DNA of 64,000 bases, from positions 247,975,827 through 248,039,826 of the forward strand of contig CP136064.1 of the NCBI GenBank assembly GCA_032622095.1, written 5' to 3'. The first letter of the stretch is position 1; each line of letters starts with the position of its first letter. Source of the stretch: Siphonodentalium dalli. Lineage: Eukaryota; Mollusca; Scaphopoda; Gadilida; Siphonodentaliidae. Below the pieces are notes generated by a model. The model was not told where the DNA came from, made no database searches, and saw only the letters and a list, made by a program, of their open reading frames with translations. Both the position numbers and the translations under genes were made by a program. Shown here in pieces: positions 27,801 to 42,800 of this stretch.

Positions 27801-30800
27801 ACCCATTACTATATCCCCCGCAAATTTTTAAATTGGCGGGGGGTAAATAGGGACATAGTCACATGGGGAAAAATTTAAGTCATATCATACACATTATGTT
27901 GATTTATTGGATTTTCACTCCCTAACCTTCAAATCAGTTTAAGTTTTCAAACATGACAAACATCATTTAATTCTCTTAAAAGTTAGATAATAATGCTACA
28001 TGTATAGACAAAAGTTCAAAACAATTTAAGTATATGGCCTTAAGTATTCACTTACATGATGTGTCGTCTATCCACTCAATGACCCCTGGTGGGAACTCTG
28101 CAAAGTACTTGAAGACATCATCTGTACTCATGTCATTGAGCCCCCGAATATGGACGACATTGAATCTTATTCCTCGGAAGTTACTTTTCTCAGTATCATC
28201 TTTTTTCAATCCTAAGCTGCAAAATACAGTTTAAAATGAATGCCAATAATGTAGTGAGTATTCTACTCTAATAGAAACAAGAATCAAATCAGAGATTCGG
28301 GGTCGAGTGCGGTAGCTGCGTGCGACAAGGGTTGGTTTGAAAACTATCTTAATAAAATTATCTTCATTTGCCACTCCATGTTGGGTTTTACCATATTACT
28401 GGCATATACACAGTTGATGTGGGCATTAATCTGTGGATTGGGAAGGGGAATATGTCCGAGGGGAAATATTTGGGTGAGGGGCAAGAGACCCTAAAAGCAA
28501 AAACCCTGGTAGTACATAACATTTAACCCTTTCAGTGCCAGGGGCCGATCTCATCGGCCCTAATTTACGGTCTGTAAAATCGGCCCTAAAAAATTTAAGA
28601 ACAAATTTGTTTTTTTTTGTTGTTGGGTTGAATTTGTTTGGGTATGCTTAAGCATGCTATAGCTAATTTAAAAACAAACTGGATAAAACCTTAGGGGCAT
28701 ATTACAACTCAAAACTATCACCAAGTATTCATGGTAATAATTTTGATGCCCATGAAAAACGTAATATTCCCTGGCACTAAACCTACAAAATAAGTCTGGC
28801 ACTGAAAGAGTTAAAGAATATAAGAAAATATTATTAAAATTGTAAAATGAAAGTGTCAATGACACTGTAGCTCAACTTAGGTAGGGGAATAATTTAATGG
28901 TTGACAGTAAATGGAGGAATAGGAAAGGTGCTAATTGAAATGTCTAAGTAAGAGTAGATGCACATGTCAATATCAACATTCATGACAGGTCTCATAATGA
29001 TCGGATCAGGGATGTGGTGATTATGGTATGCCCAAGGATTTAGTGATGCAAAGAGTAAATTCTAAAATGGCCACCGGCAGCCATGTTTTTTTTCCGAATT
29101 GCCCCAAAATGACCTGTTCCCATAGATCTACAGCCTTTACAAATATCATAATGATCTGATCAAAGGTACGACCTGAAGCCTGTGCCAAAGGATTTAGTCA
29201 TGCAAAGAGTAAAATCCAAGATGATTGCTGGCGGCCATGTTTTTCGGCTGAACGACCCCAAAATGACTCGTTTCCCATCTACATGTCATTGTTAACATCC
29301 ATGACAAATTTCATGAAGTTCCGACCAAAGCTAAGACCTGTAGCCCGCGCCAAAGGATTTAGTCATGCAAAGAGTAAAATCCAATATGGCTGCTGGTGGA
29401 CATGTTTTTTAGCCAAACGACCCCAAAATCACTCGTTCCCATCTACATGTCAATGTCAACATCCATGACAAATTTCATAAAGATCAGACCAAAGGTACGA
29501 CCTGTAGCCCGCGCCAAAGGATTTGGTCATACAAAGAGTAAAATCCAAGATGGCTGCTGACAGCCATGTTTTTTGGCCGAACGACCCCAAAATCACTCGT
29601 TCCCATCTACATGTCAATATTAACATCCATGACAAATTTCATGAAGTTCTGCTCAAAACTACGACCTGTAGCCTGCGCCAAAGGATTTAGTCATGCAAAG
29701 AGTAAAATCCAAGATGGCTGCTGACGGCCATGTTTTTTGGCCGAACGACCCCAAAATGACTCGTTCCCATCTACATGTCAATATTAACATCCATGACAAA
29801 TTTCATGATGATCAAACGAACAGTACGACCTATAGCCCGCGCCAATGGATTGAATTTTGAAATCCAACATGGCCACCAGCGGCCATGTTTTTTGGCCGAA
29901 TGACCCCAAAATGACTCGTTCCTATCTACATGTCAATGTCAACATTCATGACAAATTTCATAAAGATCAGACCAAAGGTACGACCTGTAGCCCGCGCCAA
30001 AGGAAATTGTTGACGGACACACGCACACACGGACGACGGACGCCAAGCCATGGCAATAGCTCAAACTTACAAAAGTAAGTTGAGCTAAAAATGTAAAAAA
30101 TAATAACAAATGATGAAAAATTGTTAGGCCAATGCATTCTATTATATATGCGAGGCGACCTATGGTCGACTCGCATATATAAGAGAATGCATTGGCACAG
30201 GGTATATGGGTCGATACAAAAATCGGACCTGGCACAAAATACCTCTCAAGAAGGACATCATTATCAACGTCCGATTGGTTCACGGCCAATCCAAATCGCT
30301 TTGCCCTCTCCTTCACTTTTTCTCTCTCTTCCTAAAAGAAATAAATAAATGCAGCTATGAATAAACAATAGGTGAGTGAGCAGCTTGTTGGCATTGAAAA
30401 GTTGATGATAAAAATGTTTCCAAAAAGAGTGGAAAACGTAAAGTCAGTACGCTCCCTAAAAGTGATGTGAAACACTCCGGTAGGGTGATCAAATAGATAT
30501 GGAGAATAATCTTGCTCAAAGTAGTTATTTTTTACGAATGTTAATCCAATTGACAACACACACCATCATTCTTACATATTAATTAAGTGCAATGACTCTA
30601 GATGCCGAAATCGTTTTCACTAGTTTATCGCTGACTGTTGCGTACCGAATTGAGGTGTAAATATTTACAATTGAGCATAGTTCAGATGATGTTTTCTATG
30701 GAGTGTTATGGTCGATTCATTTTATTTTTTCGTCGATCTTAGTAGAATGATACATTCCCCGGGTTGGCATAGTGCCTGAGTACTAACTTATAACTTTATC

Positions 30801-33800
30801 GCACTCGAACAAGTCCATAATATGTCTTTAAGATCAAGAATGGACTAATCCCAATGTCTACTAATTAGGGGCTGTGAAGCTTCGAGATTTCGGACTGATG
30901 ATTTGATCAAGTCATGGCAGGCTTGCATCAACAAATTTACCCTTTAGGAACCTCATTCTGCATAGGCCTCAACTGCTATATGGGAGACCTAGGATCAGAT
31001 TGAAGTTCCCCAGTTGAAGTTGGTGATGATCACCCATTAGTCACCTTCATTATGCATTTTATATTAGAACTGCAAATTAGGGGATAAAGAAACTGAATAG
31101 AAGGGAAAAAGTAACTAAAAACAATGTTAACTTGAGACTATTGATACTTCCCAGAAGATGAGGCCTTAGCAGAATGAGGTCAACAGACGGTGAATTTGGT
31201 GATACTAGCCTGCTGTGTGGGGTAGCATCACTAAATTCACGCTCTGGTGACCTGATTCTGCACATGTCAGATACACTATATCAAGGGTTGCTTTGTGGTG
31301 AAAAAGAACACGAGGTTGAAGATATTGTTCTAATTTTTAAATTAACTATAGGTCTACATGTATTAGAATAACTTGCAGTTTTTGTCTTTTATTGATGCAT
31401 TGATTTGCACCATGGCGTGAAAGTAATACAGTGCATTTCTCACCCGATTACGCAAATGCAGAGAGTCATTGTAAATATTAAGCACATTTTACAAATGTGA
31501 AAAATCTTTATTTGTCAGAGATAATCTGATTCAATTTGACTGTAACCCCCCCCCCCCCCCTTCCCCCGATTCACAGGGCCCCCACTACTATTGGAACAGA
31601 ATGCAGAATCAAAGGGCTAAACAATTAGTGTCACACAAGTAATTTAGAAGCGTTTAATGTCTAATACATGGTAAACATGCACACTTGAACTCCCATTGTC
31701 TCATAGAGAATAACCTGGAAGGCTACTGAAACTTGAATTATTACACTCTACAGGGCATTTCTTCGAGTATTAATATAGATTTTTACTCATGAAATCTTAT
31801 AACACCCTGCAGTGGCGGGCCGCTTATATTAAACAACAATTGATCAAATTTTTTAAATGGAATATTTGATGTTATAGACATGACAATATTCAGGCCTGTC
31901 GGTTTCAAAATTATGTGTAACCTATTTTTCGTTTGCCTGGTTTGTGCTTCGATAACCCATTCAATTGGTTAGCAGAAGAGCAGACATGAACTTGGGAGAC
32001 AACCATTAGCAAATTTTATATTAAAATTAGCCCTGAAGTACATGCACATGATAAGATTAGAAAAACTACCAGAAGACCGTTTATTAAAAGAAGTATTAGA
32101 TAAAGAATTATTTAATCAGGGATATTCGTCCTGGTATTCGGCTATTAAATTTGCCATGATTAAATTTAACATTGAACTGAATTGTATAACAGAAGACAAA
32201 TTAGATGACCTGATCACAAGTTCTTATGAAAAATCAATTGTATCTCATCTTGTATATCTAGCTGAAAAAGTACCAGACAGCAAATTACATTTATATGGCA
32301 AGTTAAAAATCAAAGTTAAGTGCCAAGATTACTTAAATTTTGGAACATCAAAACCAAATACAAGATATTTAACAGCGCTTTCGGATAAGTGCTCATTCTC
32401 TAGCAATTGAGAAGGATAGACAAAAACGACCCAAACCAGATATTAAAGATCGCAATTGTAAAGAATGCAAGACAGTAGAAAACGAAGAACAGTACTTTTT
32501 ATTTTGTAAGAAAAATACTAAACACAGAACAAATCTGATAGATAAAATGGGTATAGAATTTGATTTTCAAGGCTTAGTCTCAAATACAGATACATCATTG
32601 CAACTTTTGCAAAGTATTCTTTGTCCAGAATCACCTAGTGATACAAGACATACATGTACATGTAGTTTTATCGAACAATCACTGAATATCAGGTCATCTA
32701 ATAATTCCTAAATTCAAATACTAATATTAGGTATTTAAACATGCATATTATTTGTCAGTATTTATACCTGTTTATTATTGTCAGTATTTTGTTACATGTC
32801 AAGACTAACACCACTGGATAGTGGTCAGTCAATAAAGTATTCTATTCTATTCACTACAACTAGTATTATTAACTACAGATGGGCAACTCATTGAACTACA
32901 TGGGAAATCGGCGGAATCCACCTTTGGGCGAAAATTTACGAGAATAGAAACTAAACATGGGGGAAATAAAGAAGAATAAAAGGTCGGCCGATCACAGTGT
33001 CCCCCGACAACGTAGCTTTGTTAAAGAATTATTTTTTTTTTTGAATTGTTCTAAGTCGAAAGGGTTAATAATTCCGTTAAAAACAAAAAATTCCGTCATC
33101 TATATACATCTATATCTCCAATATGTGGGTAACAATAGTCTGAAGTTTCAAATATCTACGATCAAAACTGTAGGAGGAGTTGATTACACCATGAAGGTAC
33201 CCTCATACAGAAAATTATAAAAAAAAACATTTCAAAGTTGAAAGGCCCATAACTCTGGGAAAAATCATTGGATCAAACTCAAATTCGAACTTGACCTGTA
33301 TTTTGATATGAACAACCCACAAAAAAACAGAATTTCCAATTAAACAATCCAAACTTGAGTTATCATCCGGAAACCAAAGAAAAAGAAGAAAAAATTGAAT
33401 TGTCTAAGTCGAAAAAAGTCCATAACTCTAGGAAAGATCATCGGATCAAATTCAAATTCGAACTCAACCTGTATCTTGATATGACTGATCCACATAAAAA
33501 CGGTATTTGCAATTAAAGGATCCAAACTTGAGATATCATCCGGAAACCGAAAAAGTGAGAAATTTTCTAAGTAAAAAAAAGTTGAACAAGGGGTAAGCAT
33601 CTAAGATGCTATGTCGAGTTTATTGGCAGTCGAAAAAAACTTCTGCCAATAACTTGGCAATAAGGCACACACAAAGCCCAAAAATTTGGACAAACCTGGT
33701 TTTCGAACTCGTCCGAGATATTGTTGCAAGAGACTCATATATCAAATATGGTTTGAATCAGTTAATATTTAATTGAGTTATCGTGCTAACAGTGAAAAAC

Positions 33801-36800
33801 ATGCTAAAAATAGACAAACTAAGGTCCATAACTCCGGGGGAAAAATTTGGACAACCATGGTTTTCGAACTCGTCCGAGATATTGTTGCAAGAGACTCATA
33901 TATCAAATATGGTTTGAATCAGTTAATATTTGATTGAGTTATCGTGCTAACGGTGAAAAAAAAATGCTAAAAATAGACAAACTAAGGCATATAACTCCTG
34001 GGAAAAAATTCGGACAAACCTGGTTTTCTAACCCGTCCGAGATATTGTTGCAAGAGACTTATATACCAAATATGGTTTGTATCAGTTAATATTTGATTGA
34101 GTTATCGTGCTAACGGTGAAAAAAATGCTAAAAATAGACAAACTAAGGTCCATATCTCAGGGGGAAAAATTTGGACAACCATGGTTTTCGAACTCGTCCG
34201 AGATATTGTTGCAAGAGACTCATATATCAAATATGGTTTGAATCAGTTAATATTTGATTGAGTTATCGTGCTAACGGTGAAAAAAATGCTAAAAATAGAC
34301 AAACTAAAGTACATAACTCCGGGGAAAAAATTCGGACAAACCTGGTTTTCTAACCCGTCCGAGATATTGTTGCAAGAGACTTATATACCAAATATGGTAA
34401 TAATCAGTTAATATTTAATTGAGTTATCGTGCTAGCGGTGAAAAAAAGGCCCATAGGTGACACTCCACAGTTTCGAATGATCAGTAGGGGTGATTTTATA
34501 GATATAAAGTGCTAGTGGTTTCTGGCACCATTCATGTGGTATGTATATTAAGACAAGGTGGGATATGAATTTGTGTAATTTTAGAAGGTGTTCTAGACTG
34601 ATGAAAAAAATAAGTGCAAGTGACCTCAACCCAACCATAGACAGCAGTAGCATTTTCTGCGAAACAGTGGCTCTAGATACTGGGTCCATTTTTTAGCACC
34701 CAAAATTTGTCATTTGCATTAAAACTTTATTTTCTGGTATTTTTAACGGTAAAAGTTTGAAATTTTTTCACATTGATGTTGGAAGCCAGAGGCCTTTAAA
34801 CCAACATACCATAGGTGACCATGCTTGAACAAATCTGGTATTCGTGCCCCTTGGGTATGAAAATGCAATATTTTGGTCATTTTTTGAATAAAAATCACAT
34901 TTTCAATCAAAAGATCAAGGGCCATAACTCTTGATAGCCTAAATATTATGGAAATTATGTATCAAATTCTGAATGCCTATTCTGTACTAATTTCAGGCAT
35001 ATAATATTGTCTATATGGTTTGGGATCATAATCCCGATAAATTTCAATGAATCTATGGGCCCCCTATTTTTGGGCCCATTCCTGTTGAAACTGTGGAGTG
35101 TCACCATAACTCCGGGGAAAAAATTCGGACAAACCTGGTTTTCGAACTCGTCCGAGATATTGTTGCAAGAGACTCATATATCAAATATGGTTTGAATCAG
35201 TTAATATTTTATTCAGTTATCGCGCTAACGGGTGAAAAAAATGCTAAAAATAGACAAACTAAGGCCCATAACTCCGGGGAAAAAATTCGGACAAACCTGG
35301 TTTTCGAACTTGTCTGAGATATTGTTGCAAGAGACTCATATATCAAATATGGTTGTAATATTTGATTGAGTTATCGCGCTAACAGGTGATAAAATTGCAA
35401 AAAAGTCAGCAAAAATGGATACAATGTAACTCTTGTCAAATGATTCGGGCGTGACCCATTTTCTACAGGCAGTAAATAGTCATTGGGAGCAACTCACATA
35501 CCAATTTGTTTTTGAATCCGTTCACAAATGTTAAAGTTATAAGACATTCTTTACGTCCGCCCGCCGCCGCCGCCCACCTGCCCGCCCACCGTCCCTCGTC
35601 AAACCATAAGGCGAGTTTTTCAAAAACTGGACTAAAAAAGGGAAATAACTCCATAAAAGAACATCGGATCAAACCCAGAATTGCAGAGCACCTGTGTTCT
35701 TGGTTGAGACACCTGCATACCAAGTTTCAATCAAATCGGATGATCATTACTGGAGTTATAACTCCGGATGGACAGATGCACAGACGGACGGACGGGACGC
35801 ACGGACGGGGCTGATTACAATAGTCCCCCGAAAATAAATTTTTCGGGGGACAAAAAACGTGGCATTACTGAAGAAACTAAGAAATTGCAAAAAGAGTTAA
35901 AAAAAGCTCAGAATAAGTATCTGAAAACTCGCAGCCCTGGTTATAAATTTGTATTTCTAATTATTGAGACGCGATATAAGAAAAGTCTTAAGGAATCTAT
36001 CAGAAAACAAAATAATATGCTCCGAAAGAAAATGGACGATTTGTATTGCAGGAACTATAAATAAAGCTTTCTGGCGTGAACTGAAAGGGGGTATTAGAAA
36101 ACAAGATTCGAATATAACTCTGGAATCATTGACTGAGAAGTTTGAAGGCATGAATGGGAATGAACTACAAGAGGCACCACCAATTCTCCCGAGCCAGTCC
36201 AAAAAGGAAGGGGGCTCTCGCTGTGACGTCATAAACAGCCCTATCACCGAACAAGAAATATCTACATGCATCAAGAAATTGAAACTAAACAAAGCATCGT
36301 CATCTGATGACGAAATTCTAAATGAGTACTTGAAATTCTCTGAGACCAAACTCATGTCCCTATATATGAGATTGTTTAATCTAATTCTCGACTATGGCTC
36401 TGTCCCGGAACATTGGATTGTAGGTACAATAATACCTATATACAAGAATAAAGGGACAACTAGTGATCCTAACAATTACAGAGGTATAACTATCCTTAGC
36501 TGCTTTAGCAAGCTCAATGAATACTCTGACATTTTTTGGAATTCTCCATGACAACCAAACTGGTTTCCGCAAAGGGCATTCAACAATCGATAACATATAT
36601 ATATTGCACACTCTATTTGAGATAAGTAAATTGAAAGGTAATAAATTATTTTGTGCCTTCATCGACTTCCGGAAAGCGTTTGATACTATTTGGAGAGATG
36701 CTATGTGGTATAAACTTGCTATTAACAACATAAATGGAAAAATACTAGAGGTTTTTTTATAAAAAATTTGTATAAAAATGTAAAATCAAAAGTGAGTCAT

Positions 36801-39800
36801 GATGGTCGATCCTCACAATCATTGGCCTAAAACAGGGAGAGAACCTCTCACCTTTCCTCTTTAGCATGTATGTCAATGATTTAACAGACTTCCTAGCTAG
36901 CTCAGGGTTGAGAGGAATGCAAACATTAACCACAGAGCTCCAAACAAAATTTGCAGTATGCACTATGTTGCTTTGAAGACTATTGCGATATATGGAAGCT
37001 TAGGCCAAAACAAAATTAATATTTGTTTCCTATTACGGTGCCAAAAAATTCCAGGTAGGTAGGTAGGGATTTTTTTTTTTTTGGTAATATTTTTTTATTT
37101 TTTCCCCGAACAGTTAAGAAGTACATTAATGCTTACTCTTTATACTTGTGTTAAGGCTGTCCATGTATATTGCAAGTAAACAGTTAATGTAGCACAATAA
37201 TATGATAAGTATTGTCAATGTTAACAAACAAATGCCACCCAGGCACTCAATTATGCAGCTCTCTTGTAATTATTCTCTCAGTTTAGATTGTGGTGGCACA
37301 TCTTTCTCAGAGCACAATATTGACATATCAACAGGCCCAAGACATACACTATTACTTTATAATAACATAACTTGTATGATATTAATTCAAACCTCACTTA
37401 AATATTTGGTCATACACCTCAGGACCTAAGACACATATCTCACATGCACCTCAGACACATTGCACAGGGTGTAAATGTTCCTCAGACATCCCTCAACAGC
37501 ACTGAAATATAAAGTCCCACACCACACTGAAAATGGTACCACAGGCCACACCTTGACTGAGGTACCACACCTCAGCATTCAAATTGGCATATGCATGCTT
37601 GTAAGTTTTATATACCCAAACAAACCAGTAGATAATTTCATGTGCTTTTTAGTGCCCATCCCAGAAGGGTGTTTGATATGGTAGACATGCAGTCATCTTT
37701 ATACTGTCTGTATACATACTAGTAACTATGCCTGAACACTATGAATCCTTGATTGACTGGGGAGAGGAACTTTAAATTCTGATATAGAAAGTCTTCTACA
37801 TGTATATTGCTCTCTAGCAGATAAGACTTCTTCCCATAAGACATGGGAGTTGAACAAACAAGATTACCACAGGCAGGTTTTAAAGACTGCAGATTTATTG
37901 GTGAGATTGGGATTCATCTGCAACCACAAATGGACATGTATTTTAATAGAAGTAAATTGTTTTTGAAAATTCCATCTAAAATTATTGCTGCTTAATGTAA
38001 ACATAGTATATAGTATATATTTAACGATTTTGATGTGTTTACATGCCAATTACATGCATTAAAAAAAAATTAAAAATTAAAATTTTTTTTTTTTTTTTTT
38101 TGGGTTGAAATTTTTTGATTTGGGTTGAAATTTGAAAAAAAAAGTCCAGGTCGGCCCAATTTCGGCAGGTCGGTCGGGTAACCGGAAACACAGATGTTTT
38201 TTTTTTTGGCCTTAGTGTTAACATACAGAAAACCAAGGTAATGGTATTTGGCAGAGGAAGGCAACCTAAAAATATCCGCTTTACATATAAAGAAGATGAG
38301 CTACATGTAGACATTGTTAAGTCATTCACTTACTTGGGCATAAAACTCACCAGAAATGGCTCTTTTGTACAGGCAAAGCGTAAAATAGCTACGAAAGCCA
38401 CCAGAGTTATGTATGAGGTGTTTAAAATGGGAAGGTAAAAAAGATTATCGGTCATTAACCATTTACGATTGTTTGATACTATTGTCTTGCCAGTACTCTT
38501 GTACGGATGTGAGGTGTGGGGTAATGGAGACAACTCTATCATCGAACGTGCCCACCTTAAATTTTGTAAAATGCTTCTCAAATTAAAACCATCAACACTG
38601 AACTATATGGTATATGGAGAGCTTGGCAGATACCCTGTAACAACAAGAGGTGTGCACTCGAGTGCTAGCATACCCCCCACCATGGCAAATTCAACCCGCA
38701 TTACCGGTATCCGTAAACCCAACAAAAAAGATTTTTAACTTTAAAGAAAAATTCGGACTAACAATATCGATATGGTGTCACAAGAAGCTTGTACAGAAAA
38801 AAATTATTCAAATTGGTTCATATTTTGAATAAATCTCCATTACCCCACACCTCACATCTTGTACGGATGTGAGGTGTGGGGTAATGGAGACAACTCTATC
38901 ATCGAACGTGCCAACCTTAAATTTTGTAAAATGCTTCTCAAATTAAAACCATCAACACTGAACTATATGGTATATGGAGAGCTTGGCAGATACCCTGTAA
39001 CAACAAGAGGTGTGCACTCGAGTGCTAGCATACCCCCCACCGTGGCAAATTCAACCCGCATTATCCGTAAACCCAACAAAAAAGATTTTTAACTTTAAAG
39101 AAAAATTCGGACTAACAATATCGATATGGTGTCACAAGAAGCTTGTACACAAAAAAATTATTCAAATTGGTTCATATTTGTTAAAGTTATTAAGTCGGAC
39201 AGAATTTTCTAAGTCAAAATAAGTCGAAAATGAGGCGTAACTTAAAAAAAAAAGTCGGACCGAACCGCAGTTAGCATCATGCGGAGAGGCAGTCCTAAGT
39301 TTCATAGTTGTTCGAGTTATGAGGACGGACACACGGACGGAGAAAGCGGACGGACGAACAAATGGGTAGATATGTGGCTCCGACCTATGTGGCTAGAAAT
39401 GGTAATGTGGCTTTAGTTTTTATGTGGCTTCTCAATTAGCCATAAAATTTTATGTGGCTACCAAGTAGTAGATAGTGATAAAACTCCAGATTATGGATTC
39501 ATAACATGTTGGAATTATAGCAGAAGAAGCTGATTAAAACTCAAAAACTTGCACACAGCAACTGGGACAGTGGAATAGGAGAAACTGACAGGTCCGTGAT
39601 TGGGTGGCTAGCCACATAAATGTCAGTCAGTGTCCGACATCTCCTATTGACAGGTCATGGATGTCTAAATCGATGGACTTTTTGTTTCCAAATTTTGAGT
39701 GACTACAAAATTAAATAAGCTGATTAGGCCAAATAGATCATTTTTGAACGTCCATCTGAAAGCTGTTACGTGGCTAGCCACGCATCAGAAGTTATGCACA

Positions 39801-42800
39801 TAAATATCCATTTTACACAATCTTAGCCACATAAGTAGTCATTAGTAAACACGTGACGGACGGATGGACAGACAGACAGTCAATCCAGTATACCCCCAAT
39901 TTTCTTCGAAAGTGGGGGTATAATAAATATTAAGATTCGGATTATACAATATTGGATTAAGTTGGTGGGGAATGTTGGCAGCAAACTTGCAATTTGACAG
40001 ATAACTTTATTTTCACCATAGCCAGGTTTAGAACTAGCAATCACCAATCGAAACAGGCCGTTGGAATGAGACGCCACGTAACAAAAGAACCTGTAAACTT
40101 TGTAATAAGAACTTGTTGGGAGATGAAATGCACTATATATTTCATTGCACAGAAATATCTCACAACATTCCGTATCTTGCTCTCCTCGAAAAAGACATCA
40201 GTGTTGAAGAAACTGAGTAAATTTGTTAATTTTTTAAATGAAAAAAAAATGGTAGTTCTCCCGAGTAAATGGTTGAGATGTACCCGCACGTTATACACTG
40301 TCTTTTCCATAATTTAGCATCTGAACATAGCTGATTCCGAACTATTGTTCATGTCGTTGTGCGCTACCATCGTATAACCAGGGTTACTGAGTTCGACTCT
40401 TAAGAGCCACACTCAGTAGCAGTGGGCGTGTGCTGGGGGCGAGCAACGGGTGGGCTGTCTTGTCCCTAATCGGATGCACACACACTGTTGTCTATTGTCT
40501 TTTATGTATGTATTGTATCATGTATTGTTTGATCCATTCTTTGTACCCCATTTCTAATGGTGGAAGAATAAACTATTCATGTACCGTAATAATTTTGAAT
40601 GTCTCATATTGGTACTTGATTGAGCAAAAATTAAGGCGACCTGTTTTCGTTTGTGGCATTTTCATTTTAGATAACCTCCAGGTGAACTGAAAGGTCGTTT
40701 GCTTCAAATTTGCAGGCCTGATATTTAGGTCATCGTACATGTACATTCATGAGTGGTAATAATAGTAATAAGATGAGTTTCTCAGGCATTACTTCATTCA
40801 CAGCCCTTCAGAAATTATTAGCAATTAACGGATGTTGTTAATAGTATGTTGGGCTGTTAATCATTTCTATTGGGTCGCTAATAAACAGTAATACCCTCCA
40901 AAATCATGTTATTGTTATAATAACCCACACTGAGCGGAGTTCAACCTGTTTAACTCTTTGATTGCCAGGGGCCGATATTATCGGCCCAAATATCCGGTCG
41001 GTAAATTGCCAGGGCCGATATTATCGGCCATAATTGTAACCGTAATTATTTTGATCACAACTGTATGACAATAATAAATAAGTTTTTAAAGTTTCATAAA
41101 ATTATTGTTTTAATTGTTTCTAATTAAATTCTGCAGTATATATCTGATTTTTAATCCTTTTTAAGACGTTTGAAAATTAAAATAATGAAATAAGTTTGTA
41201 AAAAAAATGTAAGATCCGCAGTCGGAAATCCAAAATGGCCGACAATTTCAGAAAAATATTTTTAGACAATTATTTATATGAAAGATCTGCATTTTACCAA
41301 TGCATTAACTAATTTAAACATGATAGTATGACAACCTGACATTACAATAAAGATTATGTGTACTTTAGATTGTTTTATTAGTATTTTTAATAGTCAAAAT
41401 TGCCGTTTTTGCTGAATGAATCACCTATTTTTCAAGGTAAAAACGCAATTCACTAAAAACAAACGGCGTGATTATAAACTCCCACAGGCCCCAGCGTGCC
41501 TCAGTGACAGTTTAGACCACATGCATATGTGTCATTTTTGTTATTTTATTTATAGCACAATGATGATAAGCTTGTAGTTAGAGATTTAATTATATATCAC
41601 AATTTTTGTTTTGTTTTTTGACAGTCAAAATTGCCATTTTCCTCAATTAAAAAACCTAGCAACTAAATTCTAAAATCGGCTCCTGCATTGTGTAGCTCCT
41701 CACATATGGTCCAGCTATACCAGAACTAGACCCTAATTTATTCTTACAAGTTTTTAAATGAGAAAGACAGTAGAAAGATTTATCAGATCATCATCGTTGG
41801 AATACTGTCTCAGAGAACCAATATTGAATATAGCAGGTTCTGGGTCATTTTTCAATAGGATTATTGCAAAAAAATCCTTATTTGGAGTTATTTCCCTTGG
41901 GTGACAAGGAGTTATGCCCCTTAATTGTCGTGAATATTCTTCGGCAAAATATTCACCTGCAATTCTTTGGCTAATCACCTACATACATGTCCTTGATATT
42001 TGAAACATTATTTCATAAGAAGAAGACTATTATTGTATCATACTTTTCCACAATAAAATCAGTTTTCTCATAAATTCTCCGGCAATTTAGGTGTAAAATT
42101 AGCTCGGCAACGAAAGAGTTAAGACATATACGAAGATAGTCTTCAACAAAATATTTAGTTGGGTAAGTTGTCAGAAAGTTCTCAAGAAAACAGGGGACAT
42201 CCTGATAAAAGTTATAATAAATGCATGTTACATTGCCAGGGTTTTCCTTTAATGAGAAATAAACAAAATTGAAAACCTAGATTTAGAAATGTACTTATCA
42301 GACTTACCTTGTCATTTAAGTCTATACCAGTGATAAACTCCCCAGATTTATTCTCATATATCTTCCTGTTCTGCAATAAAGCAAATAGATCTACATTTAA
42401 TAAATTGTGGTACATGTATCTTGTATATAATTTTGTTTTGTTTAATTGAGACTAGTCTATTTATTCATCTACTGACAGTTTATGGTTGCAACTAGTCTAT
42501 AATACATGTATTAAAGTGTAGCAATTATATAATTGAAATGATCGAAATCATCGAATATACCTATTTTGAAAGGAAAGTAATTCTCACTGCAATTGTGCTG
42601 CTGCAATTGTGACAAGAAGTGTAATTTAATTCGAAGAATGTTCTGAGAGCATATGCATACACTAGAAATTATTGGACAACGGTATTCGGTTGTATCAAGA
42701 GGCTTATCTCACCAGATATGAGATCAGATTTCAGAATATTTTGAATACAAAAAAAACGACATTTGTTCCTAAAACCATATATATGTATGATGTCTACATT

